DNA from: Gloeocapsopsis dulcis
GTDB lineage: Bacteria; Cyanobacteriota; Cyanobacteriia; Cyanobacteriales; Chroococcidiopsidaceae
Reading direction: 5' to 3'
DNA: 64,000 bases
Assembly: GCF_032163395.1 (NCBI RefSeq)
Contig: NZ_CP119968.1
Location: 1,163,501-1,227,500 of the forward strand
Part shown: piece after piece, positions 18,616 to 27,727 of the stretch
How the letters are laid out: the number at the start of each line of letters is the position of its first letter
Numbering within the stretch: the first letter of the stretch is position 1
Notes under the pieces: model-generated
The model's database searches: none
What the model was told of the DNA's origin: nothing
Seen by the model: the letters and a program-made list of their open reading frames with translations, nothing else
Made by a program: the position numbers and the translations under genes

Positions 18616-19407
18616 ATGATTGTAGAAAACAGTAAAATTGTTCTGTCAGTAAGGGATTTGACAGCCGAAGTAGAAGGAACGCCGATTCTTAAAGGTGTCA
18701 ATTTAGAAATCAAAGCCGGTGAAATCCATGCAATTATGGGACCTAATGGTTCTGGCAAAAGCACATTCTCAAAAGTTTTAGCGGGACACCCAGCCTACAA
18801 AGTCACTGCAGGCGAGGTGATTTTCCAGGGTAACAACTTGCTAGAAATGGAACCAGAGGAACGCGCCCTAAGTGGTGTTTTTATGGCGTTTCAGTATCCC
18901 CTAGAAATTCCTGGTGTTAGCAACTTAGACTTTTTACGGGTAGCTTACAACTCGCGACGCAAAGCCCAGGGTTTAGAAGAATTAGATGCCTTTGATTTTG
19001 ATGAAGTCGTCCAAGAAAAACTGGAAATCGTCAAGATGAATCCTACTTTTCTTAACCGCAGCGTCAATGAAGGTTTCTCAGGTGGTGAAAAGAAGCGGAA
19101 TGAAATTTTGCAAATGGCGCTACTCGAACCAAAGCTAGCAATTCTGGATGAGACAGATTCAGGATTGGATATTGACGCGCTCAAAATTGTCGCTAGTGGA
19201 GTCAATCAATTAGCAACTCCAGACAATGCCATTCTTTTAATTACCCACTATCAGCGCCTACTCAATTACATTGAGCCAGACTTTATTCACGTTATGGCAG
19301 ATGGTCGTGTGATCACTAGCGGTGGTAAGGAATTGGCGCTAGAGTTAGAGTCGCGTGGTTATGACTGGTTACTAGAAGAGAATGTATCTGAGGTAGGAGC
19401 AAGATGA
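18616..19407 (+). CDS. sufC: SufC ATPase of the Fe-S assembly complex
   Basis: 263-residue ABC-type ATPase. Walker [13 protein letters not shown] (about 43-54), Q-loop [12 protein letters not shown], the SufC-specific signature [14 protein letters not shown], Walker [15 protein letters not shown] and the H-switch [10 protein letters not shown]. It powers conformational change in SufBCD and is not part of a transporter. Its stop overlaps the sufD start by four bases (ATGA at 19404), indicating translational coupling. Confidence 0.97.
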   Translation: MIVENSKIVLSVRDLTAEVEGTPILKGVNLEIKAGEIHAIMGPNGSGKSTFSKVLAGHPAYKVTAGEVIFQGNNLLEMEPEERALSGVFMAFQYPLEIPGVSNLDFLRVAYNSRRKAQGLEELDAFDFDEVVQEKLEIVKMNPTFLNRSVNEGFSGGEKKRNEILQMALLEPKLAILDETDSGLDIDALKIVASGVNQLATPDNAILLITHYQRLLNYIEPDFIHVMADGRVITSGGKELALELESRGYDWLLEENVSEVGAR

Positions 19408-20786
19408 GTATTCAAGTAACTCCTAACCTAAACCAAGTCAGCGTTGTATCTTCAGTTGATACTGGGTTCTTAGCTGAGTTGTTAAGCCTGTGCCAAACAC
19501 AATCAAGTGTCGTCCAAGAACCAGAATTAATATCTTTATTACAAGCAATCCGCGATCGCGCTGCTGCAATCGTACAGCAATCTAAATTTCCCACAACCCG
19601 CGACGAAGAATGGCGATTTACCGATCTCTCTGCTTTAAAGTCAGTTAATTTTCAAGTTGCGCCGTCATCAACACCCAACTTAACAGCGCTTGAATCTCTC
19701 TTGCTACCAGAAGCAGATTGCAGTCGGTTAGTATTTGTCAACGGCGTTTACGCACCTGACTTATCAGCGGTTGCCCTACCCGATAATGTTATCGTCAGTA
19801 ACCTTGATGGGCTACCACCAACGTATCGTTCTCGGATAGAAAACTACTTAGCGCAAGTTCCAGGTACCCAAGAAGTCTTTACTGCGCTGAATACAGCAGC
19901 GATTGCAGATGTTGCGGTTGTCTGGATACCCAAGAACATTGTTGTCGAAAAACCGATTCATCTGCTATTTATTTCAACTGCAAGTAATACCCCCATTATT
20001 TCGCAACCGCGTTGTCTTGTCGTGGCAGAATCGAATAGTAGCGTCACGCTGATAGAAGATTATTTCAATCAAATGACAAACCTAGAAGCAGAAGAAAGCG
20101 AAGCCGAAGTCGGCGAACCAGTTTACTTTACCAATGCAGTAACAGAAATTTGGCTGGCAGAAAATGCGCAAGTCAACCATACAAGAATCGAACGCGATAG
20201 CCCAGAAGCCTTTCACATTGGTAAAAGTGCGATCGCCCAAGCGAGAGATAGCCGCTACACCTGCAATGCAATTACTTTAGGTGCAAAGCTGTCACGTCAC
20301 AATCTAGAAATCTTCCAGACTGGCGAACAAACCCAAACAATCCTCAACGGTTTAACTAAAATTGCCGGAAATCAACTAGCTGACACACACAGCACCCTCG
20401 CACTCAACCATCCCTACGGTACAAGTCACCAACAACATAAATGCATTGTAGGCGATCGCGCTCACGCTGTCTTCAACGGCAAAATCTTCGTACCCAAACC
20501 CGCCCAACAAACCGACGCTGCCCAACTCAACCGCAATTTATTACTCTCACCCAAAGCCAGAGTAGACACCAAACCCCAACTAGAAATCACTGCCGATAAC
20601 GTCAAATGCGCCCACGGCGCGACTGTCAGCCAACTCGACGACGAAGAAGTCTTCTACCTCCAAAGCCGAGGACTCAACGCCACCGACGCCCGCAACCTCC
20701 TCGTCAACGCCTTCGCCGCCGAAATCATCAACCAAATCCCCATCCCCTCCCTCAAACAAACCCTAACCAAAACCATCAATCTCTAA
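19404..20786 (+). CDS. sufD: SufD, Fe-S assembly scaffold subunit
   Basis: 460 residues. N-terminal helical part with [16 protein letters not shown], then the SufBD beta-helix core ([75 protein letters not shown]). Partner of SufB; the late histidine in CAHGATV is conserved. Overlaps sufC by 4 bp. From about 20440 the plus strand becomes strongly C-rich (codons ending in C, many CCC, AAC and CTC), unlike the first 1 kb, and this continues into sufS. Confidence 0.95.
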   Translation: MSIQVTPNLNQVSVVSSVDTGFLAELLSLCQTQSSVVQEPELISLLQAIRDRAAAIVQQSKFPTTRDEEWRFTDLSALKSVNFQVAPSSTPNLTALESLLLPEADCSRLVFVNGVYAPDLSAVALPDNVIVSNLDGLPPTYRSRIENYLAQVPGTQEVFTALNTAAIADVAVVWIPKNIVVEKPIHLLFISTASNTPIISQPRCLVVAESNSSVTLIEDYFNQMTNLEAEESEAEVGEPVYFTNAVTEIWLAENAQVNHTRIERDSPEAFHIGKSAIAQARDSRYTCNAITLGAKLSRHNLEIFQTGEQTQTILNGLTKIAGNQLADTHSTLALNHPYGTSHQQHKCIVGDRAHAVFNGKIFVPKPAQQTDAAQLNRNLLLSPKARVDTKPQLEITADNVKCAHGATVSQLDDEEVFYLQSRGLNATDARNLLVNAFAAEIINQIPIPSLKQTLTKTINL

Positions 20787-20846
20787 TTAAAAAACCTTCG
20801 TGTCCTTTGTGCCTTTGTGGTTCAATCACCTCCCCTTCCTCCCACC

Positions 20847-22106
20847 ATGACACTCACCCGAGAAAAAACCCTAGCCGATCGCATCCGTAACGACTTCCCC
20901 ATTCTTCATCAAGAAGTCAACGGCAAACCCTTAGTCTACCTAGACAACGCCGCAACATCTCAAAAACCCTTACTCGTCCTCAACACCCTCCGCGACTACT
21001 ACGAACAGTACAACTCCAACGTGCATCGTGGCGTTCATACCCTCAGCGCCAAAGCTACCGATGCTTACGAAGCCGCGAGAGATAAAGTCGCAGCATTCAT
21101 CAACGCCGCCTCACGCCAAGAAATTGTCTTCACCCGCAACGCCTCCGAAGCAATTAACTTAGTCGCCTACAGTTGGGGAAGCAGCTTACAGACAGGAGAT
21201 GAAATTATTCTTTCTGTCATGGAACACCACAGCAACTTAATTCCTTGGCAACTGTTAGCACAACGCACTGGCGCAGTTCTTAAGTTTGTTGAATTAACAC
21301 CAGAACAAGAATTCAATTTAGAACACTTCAAGTCGCTAATTTCTGATAAGACAAAACTTGTCGCCACAGTTCATGTTTCTAATACTTTAGGTTGTATTAG
21401 TCCAGTTAAAGAAATAACAGCGATCGCCCACCAACACGGAGCAAAAGTATTAATTGATGCTTGCCAAAGTGTCCCACATATGCCAATAAATGTGCAGCAA
21501 ATTGACTGCGATTGGTTAGTGGCTTCTGGACATAAAATGTGTGCTTCTACTGGTATTGGTTTTCTTTACGGCAAGTTAGATTTACTCCGCTCAATGCCTC
21601 CCTTTTTAGGTGGTGGTGAGATGATTGCGGATGTGTTTTTAGACCATGCGACCTACGCAGATTTACCGCATAAATTTGAAGCCGGAACTCCTGCAATTGC
21701 AGAAGCGATCGCCCTTGGTGCAGCCGTAGATTACCTCAGTGCGATCGGGATGGATAATATCTATGCCTACGAAGCAGAATTAACAGCTTACTTGTGGGAA
21801 CAACTTGGACAAATCCCTGGAATTAAGACTTATGGTCCTCAACCTAAAGTAGCAGGTTTAGGGAGAGCTGCACTTGCAGCATTTACTGCTGGCGATGTTC
21901 ATCCTCACGATCTATCAACAATTTTAGATCAAGCAGGTGTTGCTATCCGTGCCGGACATCATTGCACTCAACCGTTACACCGTCACCTTCATATTCAATC
22001 CACAGCACGAGCTAGCTTATCTTTTTATAATACTCGGCAAGAGATTGATGTCTTTATCGCTGGTTTGAAAGAAGCTGTAGAATTCTTTGGCAGCCTTTTC
22101 AGTTAA
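20847..22106 (+). CDS. sufS: SufS cysteine desulfurase
   Basis: 419 residues from ATG 20847 (upstream GTG 20817 lies in a dispersed repeat and is unlikely). PLP enzyme that takes sulfur from cysteine for cluster assembly. Features: [11 protein letters not shown] near the N-terminus, [24 protein letters not shown], the PLP lysine in [18 protein letters not shown], and the group II desulfurase cysteine in [11 protein letters not shown]. Last gene of sufBCDS and followed by a strong terminator. Its first 280 bp share the C-rich codon usage of the sufD end. Confidence 0.96.
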   Translation: MTLTREKTLADRIRNDFPILHQEVNGKPLVYLDNAATSQKPLLVLNTLRDYYEQYNSNVHRGVHTLSAKATDAYEAARDKVAAFINAASRQEIVFTRNASEAINLVAYSWGSSLQTGDEIILSVMEHHSNLIPWQLLAQRTGAVLKFVELTPEQEFNLEHFKSLISDKTKLVATVHVSNTLGCISPVKEITAIAHQHGAKVLIDACQSVPHMPINVQQIDCDWLVASGHKMCASTGIGFLYGKLDLLRSMPPFLGGGEMIADVFLDHATYADLPHKFEAGTPAIAEAIALGAAVDYLSAIGMDNIYAYEAELTAYLWEQLGQIPGIKTYGPQPKVAGLGRAALAAFTAGDVHPHDLSTILDQAGVAIRAGHHCTQPLHRHLHIQSTARASLSFYNTRQEIDVFIAGLKEAVEFFGSLFS

Positions 22107-22112
22107 GCCGTT

Positions 22113-22139
22113 CGGGTAAGTCATACTTACCCGATTTTT
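22113..22139 (+). terminator. Intrinsic terminator of sufBCDS
   Basis: Perfect 9-bp stem CGGGTAAGT-CAT-ACTTACCCG followed by ATTTTT, beginning 7 bp after the sufS stop. Confidence 0.92.
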
Positions 22140-22146
22140 AGCTATT

Positions 22147-22458
22147 CTAGTTTTGAATTTGTCTAGTAACTTCTTTAAGTTCTGGAACAATGTATATAGC
22201 CAGTGACAAAAAGATAGTAGATAAAGAAGAAAATATATCTGTAAATTGAGTATCTGGGAGAATTTTATGAAACAAATCTGCTGGTAATATAATGTAGTCT
22301 AGAAATAAGTAAATACAAATTCTCATCCAGCTAGAAAGCCCTAATTGTCTAAGCAAGACAAAAGGCGATCGCACTTTCTGAACCAAGTGTTTATTTGGTA
22401 AAAAAGATTTAATTTGATTAATAAATTGCTCTAAGCAATTGAAATATAATTTTAGCAT
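22147..22458 (-). CDS. Small membrane protein, unknown (possibly DUF1232-like)
   Basis: 103 residues, with two hydrophobic stretches in the second half (WMRICIYLFLDYIILPADL and IFSSLSTIFLSLAIYIV). The pattern YIILPADLFHKILPDTQFTDIFSS vaguely recalls DUF1232 (Y-x-x-P-x-D-L-x-P). AT-rich. It converges on the suf terminator, whose hairpin could serve both sides. No assigned function. Weak ribosome-binding site, so the call is tentative. Confidence 0.5.
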   Translation of the reverse strand: MLKLYFNCLEQFINQIKSFLPNKHLVQKVRSPFVLLRQLGLSSWMRICIYLFLDYIILPADLFHKILPDTQFTDIFSSLSTIFLSLAIYIVPELKEVTRQIQN

Positions 22459-22684
22459 TTATTAAAAATAGCAGTAATTCTATATAGCTGAATATATGCT
22501 TTATATATTATTTCATGCATATAAACAAAGAAATCGAGAAAACACTGATATTAGCCTAATTTGTTAGATAAGTAGTTTTACAGAATTAGAGGCATACTTT
22601 CTTGTTCCTTATTCTTATAAGTAAATTGAAGTAACACTAAAAAGTGTAGCTACGGTTGCAACGACTCAGTTTTGTGTCAAGCAG

Positions 22685-23578
22685 CTAATTTACATGAGAG
22701 TCAGTATTATCTTCAGCGGAATAATGGTCATTAAATTTTTCTTGATTGTAATAGTAAAGTGTCCGAATTGGATAGGGAATATTAATTTCAGCGCGATCGC
22801 ACGCTCGTTTTAGTGCGACAATAACGCGGGTTCTCGTTTGACGTACCTGAATTTTTTGTGGCGCACTCCAGTAACGCACCACCAACTCAATCGCACTATC
22901 ACCAAAAGCAACGGCATCGACTTCAGGTGATGGACTTGGTAAAACACCTTTAACTTGCTTGACAGTCTCTAGCAATAAATCAATTGCACTTGCTAGGTTA
23001 GTATTATAATCTACGCCCAACTCCAAATCAGTCCGGCGGTGTGGCATTGCAGTTAGTACTTGCACAGAACTTGTAAACACAATTGCATTAGGAATTAAGA
23101 CACGTTCTCCTTGATATGTTCTAATTTGAGTGGAGCGAATTGTAATATCTTCTACTGTTCCTTCTGAACCATTAACAATAATCTGATCGCCTAAACGAAA
23201 AGGTTCATTTAAAAGTAGCAATACCCCTGCAAGAAAATTTTTGAAGATGTCTTGAAACGCAAAACCAAACGCTACTGAACTCAAGCCGAGTAAACCGATA
23301 ATATCTCCCAAACGCAAGTCTGGAAACGCCAGTACACAAGCAAAGAGAATACCAGCTACCCAAGTTGCAACATGACTAATCTGCACGAGAAGCGATCGCA
23401 GCGATTGACTCTTCACCACTCGCTTTGTCGCTACATAAGTCATTCTACGAGTAACATTAGCCGCATAACGTGTTAAAAAAAGAACAATAATTGCTGCTGC
23501 AAATGCTGGAAGTGCTTCAATAGCATTACCTAACAATTGTAATAAACTTGTTTGTACTTCTTGGATCAGAACATTCAT
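22685..23578 (-). CDS. MscS-type mechanosensitive channel / small-conductance channel protein
   Basis: 297 residues: three hydrophobic segments in the first 130 residues, the pore-lining helix region SVAFGFAFQDIFKNFLAGVLLLL (TM3), then the MscS beta domain FRLGDQIIVNGSEGTVEDITIRSTQIRTYQGERVLIPNAIVF and a mixed C-terminal domain. Such channels release osmolytes on hypo-osmotic shock from the cytoplasmic membrane. Length is that of basic MscS proteins with no extra sensor domain. Single minus-strand gene. Confidence 0.88.
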   Translation of the reverse strand: MNVLIQEVQTSLLQLLGNAIEALPAFAAAIIVLFLTRYAANVTRRMTYVATKRVVKSQSLRSLLVQISHVATWVAGILFACVLAFPDLRLGDIIGLLGLSSVAFGFAFQDIFKNFLAGVLLLLNEPFRLGDQIIVNGSEGTVEDITIRSTQIRTYQGERVLIPNAIVFTSSVQVLTAMPHRRTDLELGVDYNTNLASAIDLLLETVKQVKGVLPSPSPEVDAVAFGDSAIELVVRYWSAPQKIQVRQTRTRVIVALKRACDRAEINIPYPIRTLYYYNQEKFNDHYSAEDNTDSHVN

Positions 23579-23806
23579 AAACTAAATTTTAGCTGACATT
23601 TCTTACTATTGAGTACTGAATTCCTCAAGCATTTTACTGCTTTGCGGAATTATAAATAATGAATTGAATTAACTCAGTTTCAATCACAACTCAAAACCTA
23701 GTTTAAAGCCGAGGGCATGTACAAAGTATGTACCGATAACTCTAGAGTAGGCACAAGTACAAAAGTGTTCTTGCTACCCTAGGAAAGTAGGCACATAAGC
23801 TAAAGA

Positions 23807-25228
23807 ATGTACGCGACAAAACAATCAAAACAATCTTGGGCAAAAGCGATCGCCCAACCCGCTAAAGAATTTTCTCATACTAACTTACCCATCCTCGCAG
23901 GCAAAATTCCCCCTAATCTACGCGGTACACTGTATCGCAACGGTCCAGCACGATTAGAGCGTGGTGCGATGCGGGTGGGACACTGGTTTGATGGTGATGG
24001 TGCAATTTTAGCAGTAAATTTTGCTGATACCGCAGCGACAGCTTTATATCGTTATGTCCAAACACAAGGTTATCAAGAGGAAGCCGCAGCTGGGCAATTG
24101 CTTTATGGTAATTATGGTATGACAGCGCCAGGACCATTTTGGAATCAGTGGTTCAAACCCATCAAGAACGTTGCAAACACCTCAGTCTTGGCACTTCCTG
24201 ATAAACTTTTAGCTCTGTGGGAAGGTGGCAATCCTTATGCCCTTGATCTACAAACACTACAAACGCGGGGATGCGACGATTTAGGAGGACTACAAGACAA
24301 TCTACCTTATTCTGCTCACCCCAAAATTGACGCTCAAACCAAAGAAATTTTCAACTTTGGAATTACCCCTGGCTTGAATGCGACACTCAATCTTTATAAA
24401 AGTGATGCGACTGGCAAAATCTTGAAAAAAACAGAATTTGCCCTCAAAGGTGTTCCACTAGTACATGACTTCGTTTTAGCAGGGGATTATCTGGTATTTT
24501 TTATACCTCCTGTACGGCTCAATCCTTTACCAATTCTTGTCGGTTTAAATAATTATAGTGATTCACTAGAATGGCAACCGCAACTTGGTACAGAGTTTTT
24601 AGTCTTCGATCGAGATTTAGCGCTAGTTTGTCGCGGTGAAACTGAAGCTTGGTATCAATGGCATTTTGCAAATGGTTATGTAGACGATCGCGGTAATATT
24701 ATCGTCGATGTCATCCGCTATGAAGATTTTCAGACAAATCAATATCTCAAAGAAGTCGCTACAGGTGAAACGCACACTGCTGCTAAAAGCGCACTTTGGC
24801 AAATATGTCTCGATCCGCGATTGGGCAAAGTGACAGCAATAGAAAACATACTAGATCGTCATTGTGAATTTCCTGTCATTCCTCCATACTTGATGGGAAA
24901 ACAAGCACAACAGATCTATCTTTCTGTACATCGTCCAGGAGTTGATCCTCGCCAAGAAATGTTTGGGGCGATCGCGCGCTTTGATTGTCAGACTCAAACA
25001 TTAGCGATCGCTGACTGTGGTGAAAACCGCTACCCCACTGAACCAATTTATGTTCCCAACCCTGAAAATCCAGATCGAGGTTGGATCGTCACGGTTGTTT
25101 ATGATGGCAACACTGATAGCAGTGAAGTGTGGATATTTAGCGATCGCCTCACAGAATCACCAATTTGTCGCTTAGGATTACCAAGCGTAGTTCCAATGGG
25201 ATTTCACGGTACATGGAAACCAGATTAA
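23807..25228 (+). CDS. Carotenoid cleavage oxygenase (apocarotenoid oxygenase type)
   Basis: 473 residues, a seven-bladed propeller of the RPE65/CCD family. Four iron-ligand histidines can be placed in SAHPKID, LVHDFVL, WYQWHFANGY and the C-terminal GFHGTW. The N-terminal block LRGTLYRNGPARLERG and HWFDGDGAI are family hallmarks. Closest in general form to cyanobacterial apocarotenoid-15,15'-oxygenase (Diox1), which cleaves apocarotenoids to retinal. Substrate not determinable. Monocistronic; the VOC gene beyond is convergent. Confidence 0.88.
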   Translation: MYATKQSKQSWAKAIAQPAKEFSHTNLPILAGKIPPNLRGTLYRNGPARLERGAMRVGHWFDGDGAILAVNFADTAATALYRYVQTQGYQEEAAAGQLLYGNYGMTAPGPFWNQWFKPIKNVANTSVLALPDKLLALWEGGNPYALDLQTLQTRGCDDLGGLQDNLPYSAHPKIDAQTKEIFNFGITPGLNATLNLYKSDATGKILKKTEFALKGVPLVHDFVLAGDYLVFFIPPVRLNPLPILVGLNNYSDSLEWQPQLGTEFLVFDRDLALVCRGETEAWYQWHFANGYVDDRGNIIVDVIRYEDFQTNQYLKEVATGETHTAAKSALWQICLDPRLGKVTAIENILDRHCEFPVIPPYLMGKQAQQIYLSVHRPGVDPRQEMFGAIARFDCQTQTLAIADCGENRYPTEPIYVPNPENPDRGWIVTVVYDGNTDSSEVWIFSDRLTESPICRLGLPSVVPMGFHGTWKPD

Positions 25229-25267
25229 GAGAACGACCTGGAATTGGTGAGTTGAGCTATGCTTTGG

Positions 25268-25744
25268 CTATGACACAGTTGCGGCTGGAACTGCACTATC
25301 AAGAAATGCTCTCCAGTTCTGCGGCTGCATAAAAGTTAAGTATTCTAATGCTAAGTCTGGCGGGAGAAATTCTAACATTAATTTATTCTCTACCCAGAAT
25401 TCGATAACATGAAAAGGACCGCGATTGCTCTGTCTGACTAACCAACCTTCTCGGGCACCAATATCTTCAACTTCTTCACGGCTAACTGGAACAGAAATCG
25501 CTGCATGAACTGCACTAAAAGGGCTAGATGAACTATTGTGTGAAAATGCTGCTTCTTCAACCCCAGGAATCAATTCAGTTCCCTTAGGATAAAGTTCAAT
25601 GGCTGTACCGTACTCATCATCAGCTAGTACAATATAACTCCCTGGATGTGGTGGAAAAGGAAGTGATTGTCCATGACAAACCTGGGCTAAAATTTCAGCA
25701 ACATGAAGCGGGTTATCAACTGCTATTGAAATATGATGAAGCAT
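25268..25744 (-). CDS. VOC/glyoxalase-fold protein
   Basis: 158 residues. One VOC repeat is visible at the N-terminus (LHHISIAVDNPLHVAEILAQV, first His a likely metal ligand), then YIVLADDEYGTAIELYPKG with an acidic ligand, HAAISVPVSREEVEDIGAREGW, and PFHVIEFWVENKLMLEFLPPDL. Metal-dependent lyase/isomerase/dioxygenase fold; the reaction is unknown. Convergent with the carotenoid oxygenase gene. Confidence 0.72.
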   Translation of the reverse strand: MLHHISIAVDNPLHVAEILAQVCHGQSLPFPPHPGSYIVLADDEYGTAIELYPKGTELIPGVEEAAFSHNSSSSPFSAVHAAISVPVSREEVEDIGAREGWLVRQSNRGPFHVIEFWVENKLMLEFLPPDLALEYLTFMQPQNWRAFLDSAVPAATVS

Positions 25745-25811
25745 AAAATTTCAAATCCTAACTATAAACGTTGCAATTTTTAACTAATTGCCCTTTGAAA
25801 GACAACAGCGA

Positions 25812-26098
25812 TCGCTTGTACTTCCTGCTATAACTTCCTAGCTAGTCACATTCAGAACTCGTCACTGGTATTGTTTTTTCTACAAACCACAGCATGAAAT
25901 TTCCGGAAGCCTGCTCAGACCTTTATTTTTCTTAATGAAGTTTGGTAGCTCAACTAAGCTAACTGCCATGAGATTAAGAGTTTCAAAGAAAACTGAAATT
26001 TAGGGAGTCATCAGGTTTAAAGTTTGTGTTTGTAAGCGAATAAAAAGGACCTCATTTTAAAAAAGATTTAGGAATATGGCTTATTACTGGTTTAAAGC
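25812..26098 (+). repeat. Direct repeat, upstream copy (hemJ 5' region duplicate)
   Basis: 287 bp identical at 286 positions to 26822-27108; the only difference is G at 25945 against A at 26955. It contains the hemJ leader and the first 23 bases of hemJ (ATG at 26076). After 26098 the sequence changes abruptly, leaving a 17-codon stub frame 26076-26129. Together the copies bracket a toxin-antitoxin pair. Confidence 0.97.
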
Positions 26099-26239
26099 TG
26101 GGGGTGATGCGTCTGTGAGAGGGGGATGAGAACTTGTAGAAAAGGATAGGCGATCGCTACAGTAAAGTTGAAAGTTGAAACGGTGACTATATTCTGAAGA
26201 GCGGCGTTACAATAAAACCTGAGCAGGAGGTTACTCAGT
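26099..26239. other. Unique segment before the antitoxin gene
   Basis: 141 bp between the truncated hemJ start and the antitoxin. Contains a HIP1-like site near 26150 and, just before the antitoxin ATG, the ribosome-binding sequence GCAGGAGG. It probably carries the TA promoter. Confidence 0.5.
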
Positions 26240-26464
26240 ATGCAAACAATTTATCGTCTGAAAGCTAGCGAACTCGATCATTACTTCTTGGAAGGACTAA
26301 AAGCTACATTTCAGGATAAAGAAATAGAAATTATTGTGTACGAAGTTAATGAGACAGACTACCTGTTAAAATCTGATGCTAACAAAATAAGACTATTAAA
26401 AGCCATAGAAAATGTCAATAATAGAACGAATTTGGTTGAAGTTAGCCTAGACAACCTTGAATGA
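26240..26464 (+). CDS. Antitoxin of a YoeB-type module
   Basis: 74 residues, MQTIYRLKASELDHYFLEGLKATFQDKEIEIIVYEVNETDYLLK..., acidic C-terminal tail expected to bind the toxin. The layout (short N-terminal beta part, long acidic helix, ending VEVSLDNLE) is that of cyanobacterial antitoxins paired with YoeB/Txe toxins; it is not classical YefM. A good GGAGG site lies 7 bases before the ATG. Overlaps the toxin start by four bases. Confidence 0.82.
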   Translation: MQTIYRLKASELDHYFLEGLKATFQDKEIEIIVYEVNETDYLLKSDANKIRLLKAIENVNNRTNLVEVSLDNLE

Positions 26465-26724
26465 GTAGAAAAATTGTATTTGAAGCATCAGCGTTTGAAG
26501 ACTTCACTGAGTGGGCTAAATTAGACAAAAAGATTCATAGAAAGATAGTAGAGCTTATCAAAGATATAGATCGCTCTCCATTTTTAGGTTTGGGTAAGCC
26601 AGAACTGCTGAAGTATGAACTAAGTGGTTTTTGGTCAAGGCGCATCAATGACGAACATCGTTTAGTTTACAAAGTGACTGATACTAAAGTGTTGATAATT
26701 TCTTGCAAGTACCATTACGTCTGA
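26461..26724 (+). CDS. YoeB/Txe-family mRNA interferase toxin
   Basis: 87 residues, a complete YoeB-fold toxin. Family features: KIVFEASAFEDFTEWAKLDKKIHRKI at the N-terminus, then GLGKPELLKYELSGFWSRRINDEHRLVYKV, with the Glu and Arg of the ribosome-dependent RNase site, and the C-terminal ISCKYHY with the catalytic His and terminal Tyr. Cuts mRNA at the ribosomal A site when its antitoxin is degraded. All key residues are present, so it is probably active. ATGA overlap with the antitoxin. Confidence 0.9.
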   Translation: MSRKIVFEASAFEDFTEWAKLDKKIHRKIVELIKDIDRSPFLGLGKPELLKYELSGFWSRRINDEHRLVYKVTDTKVLIISCKYHYV

Positions 26725-26821
26725 CAGAGATCGCTTGTTCAGGAAATGAAGAGAAAGGGCGATCGCAGGTAATATTTAAGGTGAAGATGCGATCGCCACA
26801 CAGGAAAGGTGAGATGTGCGC

Positions 26822-27108
26822 TCGCTTGTACTTCCTGCTATAACTTCCTAGCTAGTCACATTCAGAACTCGTCACTGGTATTGTTTTTTCTACAAACCAC
26901 AGCATGAAATTTCCGGAAGCCTGCTCAGACCTTTATTTTTCTTAATGAAGTTTGATAGCTCAACTAAGCTAACTGCCATGAGATTAAGAGTTTCAAAGAA
27001 AACTGAAATTTAGGGAGTCATCAGGTTTAAAGTTTGTGTTTGTAAGCGAATAAAAAGGACCTCATTTTAAAAAAGATTTAGGAATATGGCTTATTACTGG
27101 TTTAAAGC
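26822..27108 (+). repeat. Direct repeat, downstream copy (hemJ leader and start)
   Basis: Second copy of the 287-bp repeat at an offset of 1010 bp. Here the repeat runs into the full hemJ gene, so this copy supplies the working hemJ 5' region. Confidence 0.97.
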
Positions 27109-27652
27109 ATTTCATCTTGTCGGTATTGTTGTTTGGTTTGCTGGATTGTTCTACCTAGTACGCTTGTTTATCTATCACGTTGAGGCGAATGAGCAACCCG
27201 AACCCGCCCAAACAATTCTCAAAAATCAATATCAGTTGATGGAACGCCGACTGTACAACATCATTACAACACCAGGAATGCTGGTAACAGTCGCAATGGC
27301 AATTGGCTTAATCAGCACTGAACCTGAAGTCCTTAAACAAGGTTGGTTACATATTAAATTGCTGTTTGTTGTCCTATTGATTGGCTATCATCACTATTGC
27401 AGTCGATTAATGAAGCAATTAGCCAAAAATGAGTGTCGCTGGAGTAGCCAACAGTTACGGGCTTTGAATGAAGCACCTACCGTATTTTTAGTCGCAATTG
27501 TGCTGCTAGCTGTATTTAAAAACAATTTACCCACAGATATTACAGCGTGGGGCATTTTAGCAATGATTGTTGCGATGGCAGCCACGATTCAACTTTACGC
27601 CCGAAAGCGCAGACTTGATAAAGAAAAAGTTATAGCACAAGCGCAAGAGTAA
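27086..27652 (+). CDS. hemJ: Protoporphyrinogen IX oxidase HemJ
   Basis: 188 residues with four membrane segments. The first helix contains the conserved FKAFHLVGIVVWFAGLFYLVRLFIYHVEA (His10 is the expected haem ligand; Arg and Trp nearby are conserved). HemJ oxidises protoporphyrinogen IX to protoporphyrin IX at the branch to haem and chlorophyll and is the normal enzyme in cyanobacteria. The start region was duplicated by the event that brought in the YoeB module, but this copy is intact. The Rieske oxygenase gene starts 75 bp downstream. Confidence 0.92.
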   Translation: MAYYWFKAFHLVGIVVWFAGLFYLVRLFIYHVEANEQPEPAQTILKNQYQLMERRLYNIITTPGMLVTVAMAIGLISTEPEVLKQGWLHIKLLFVVLLIGYHHYCSRLMKQLAKNECRWSSQQLRALNEAPTVFLVAIVLLAVFKNNLPTDITAWGILAMIVAMAATIQLYARKRRLDKEKVIAQAQE

Positions 27653-27727
27653 ATAATTCAAAACTGATTGACTTTCACTCGGCGAGAGGCTAAATATTGT
27701 CACATACATAGCCAACGGCACTCGTCT

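Noticed and set aside
20606-20890. Arg/Pro-rich plus-strand frame of 94 codons
   Set aside because: Shadow of sufD in the C-rich patch; the odd composition follows from the C-rich strand.
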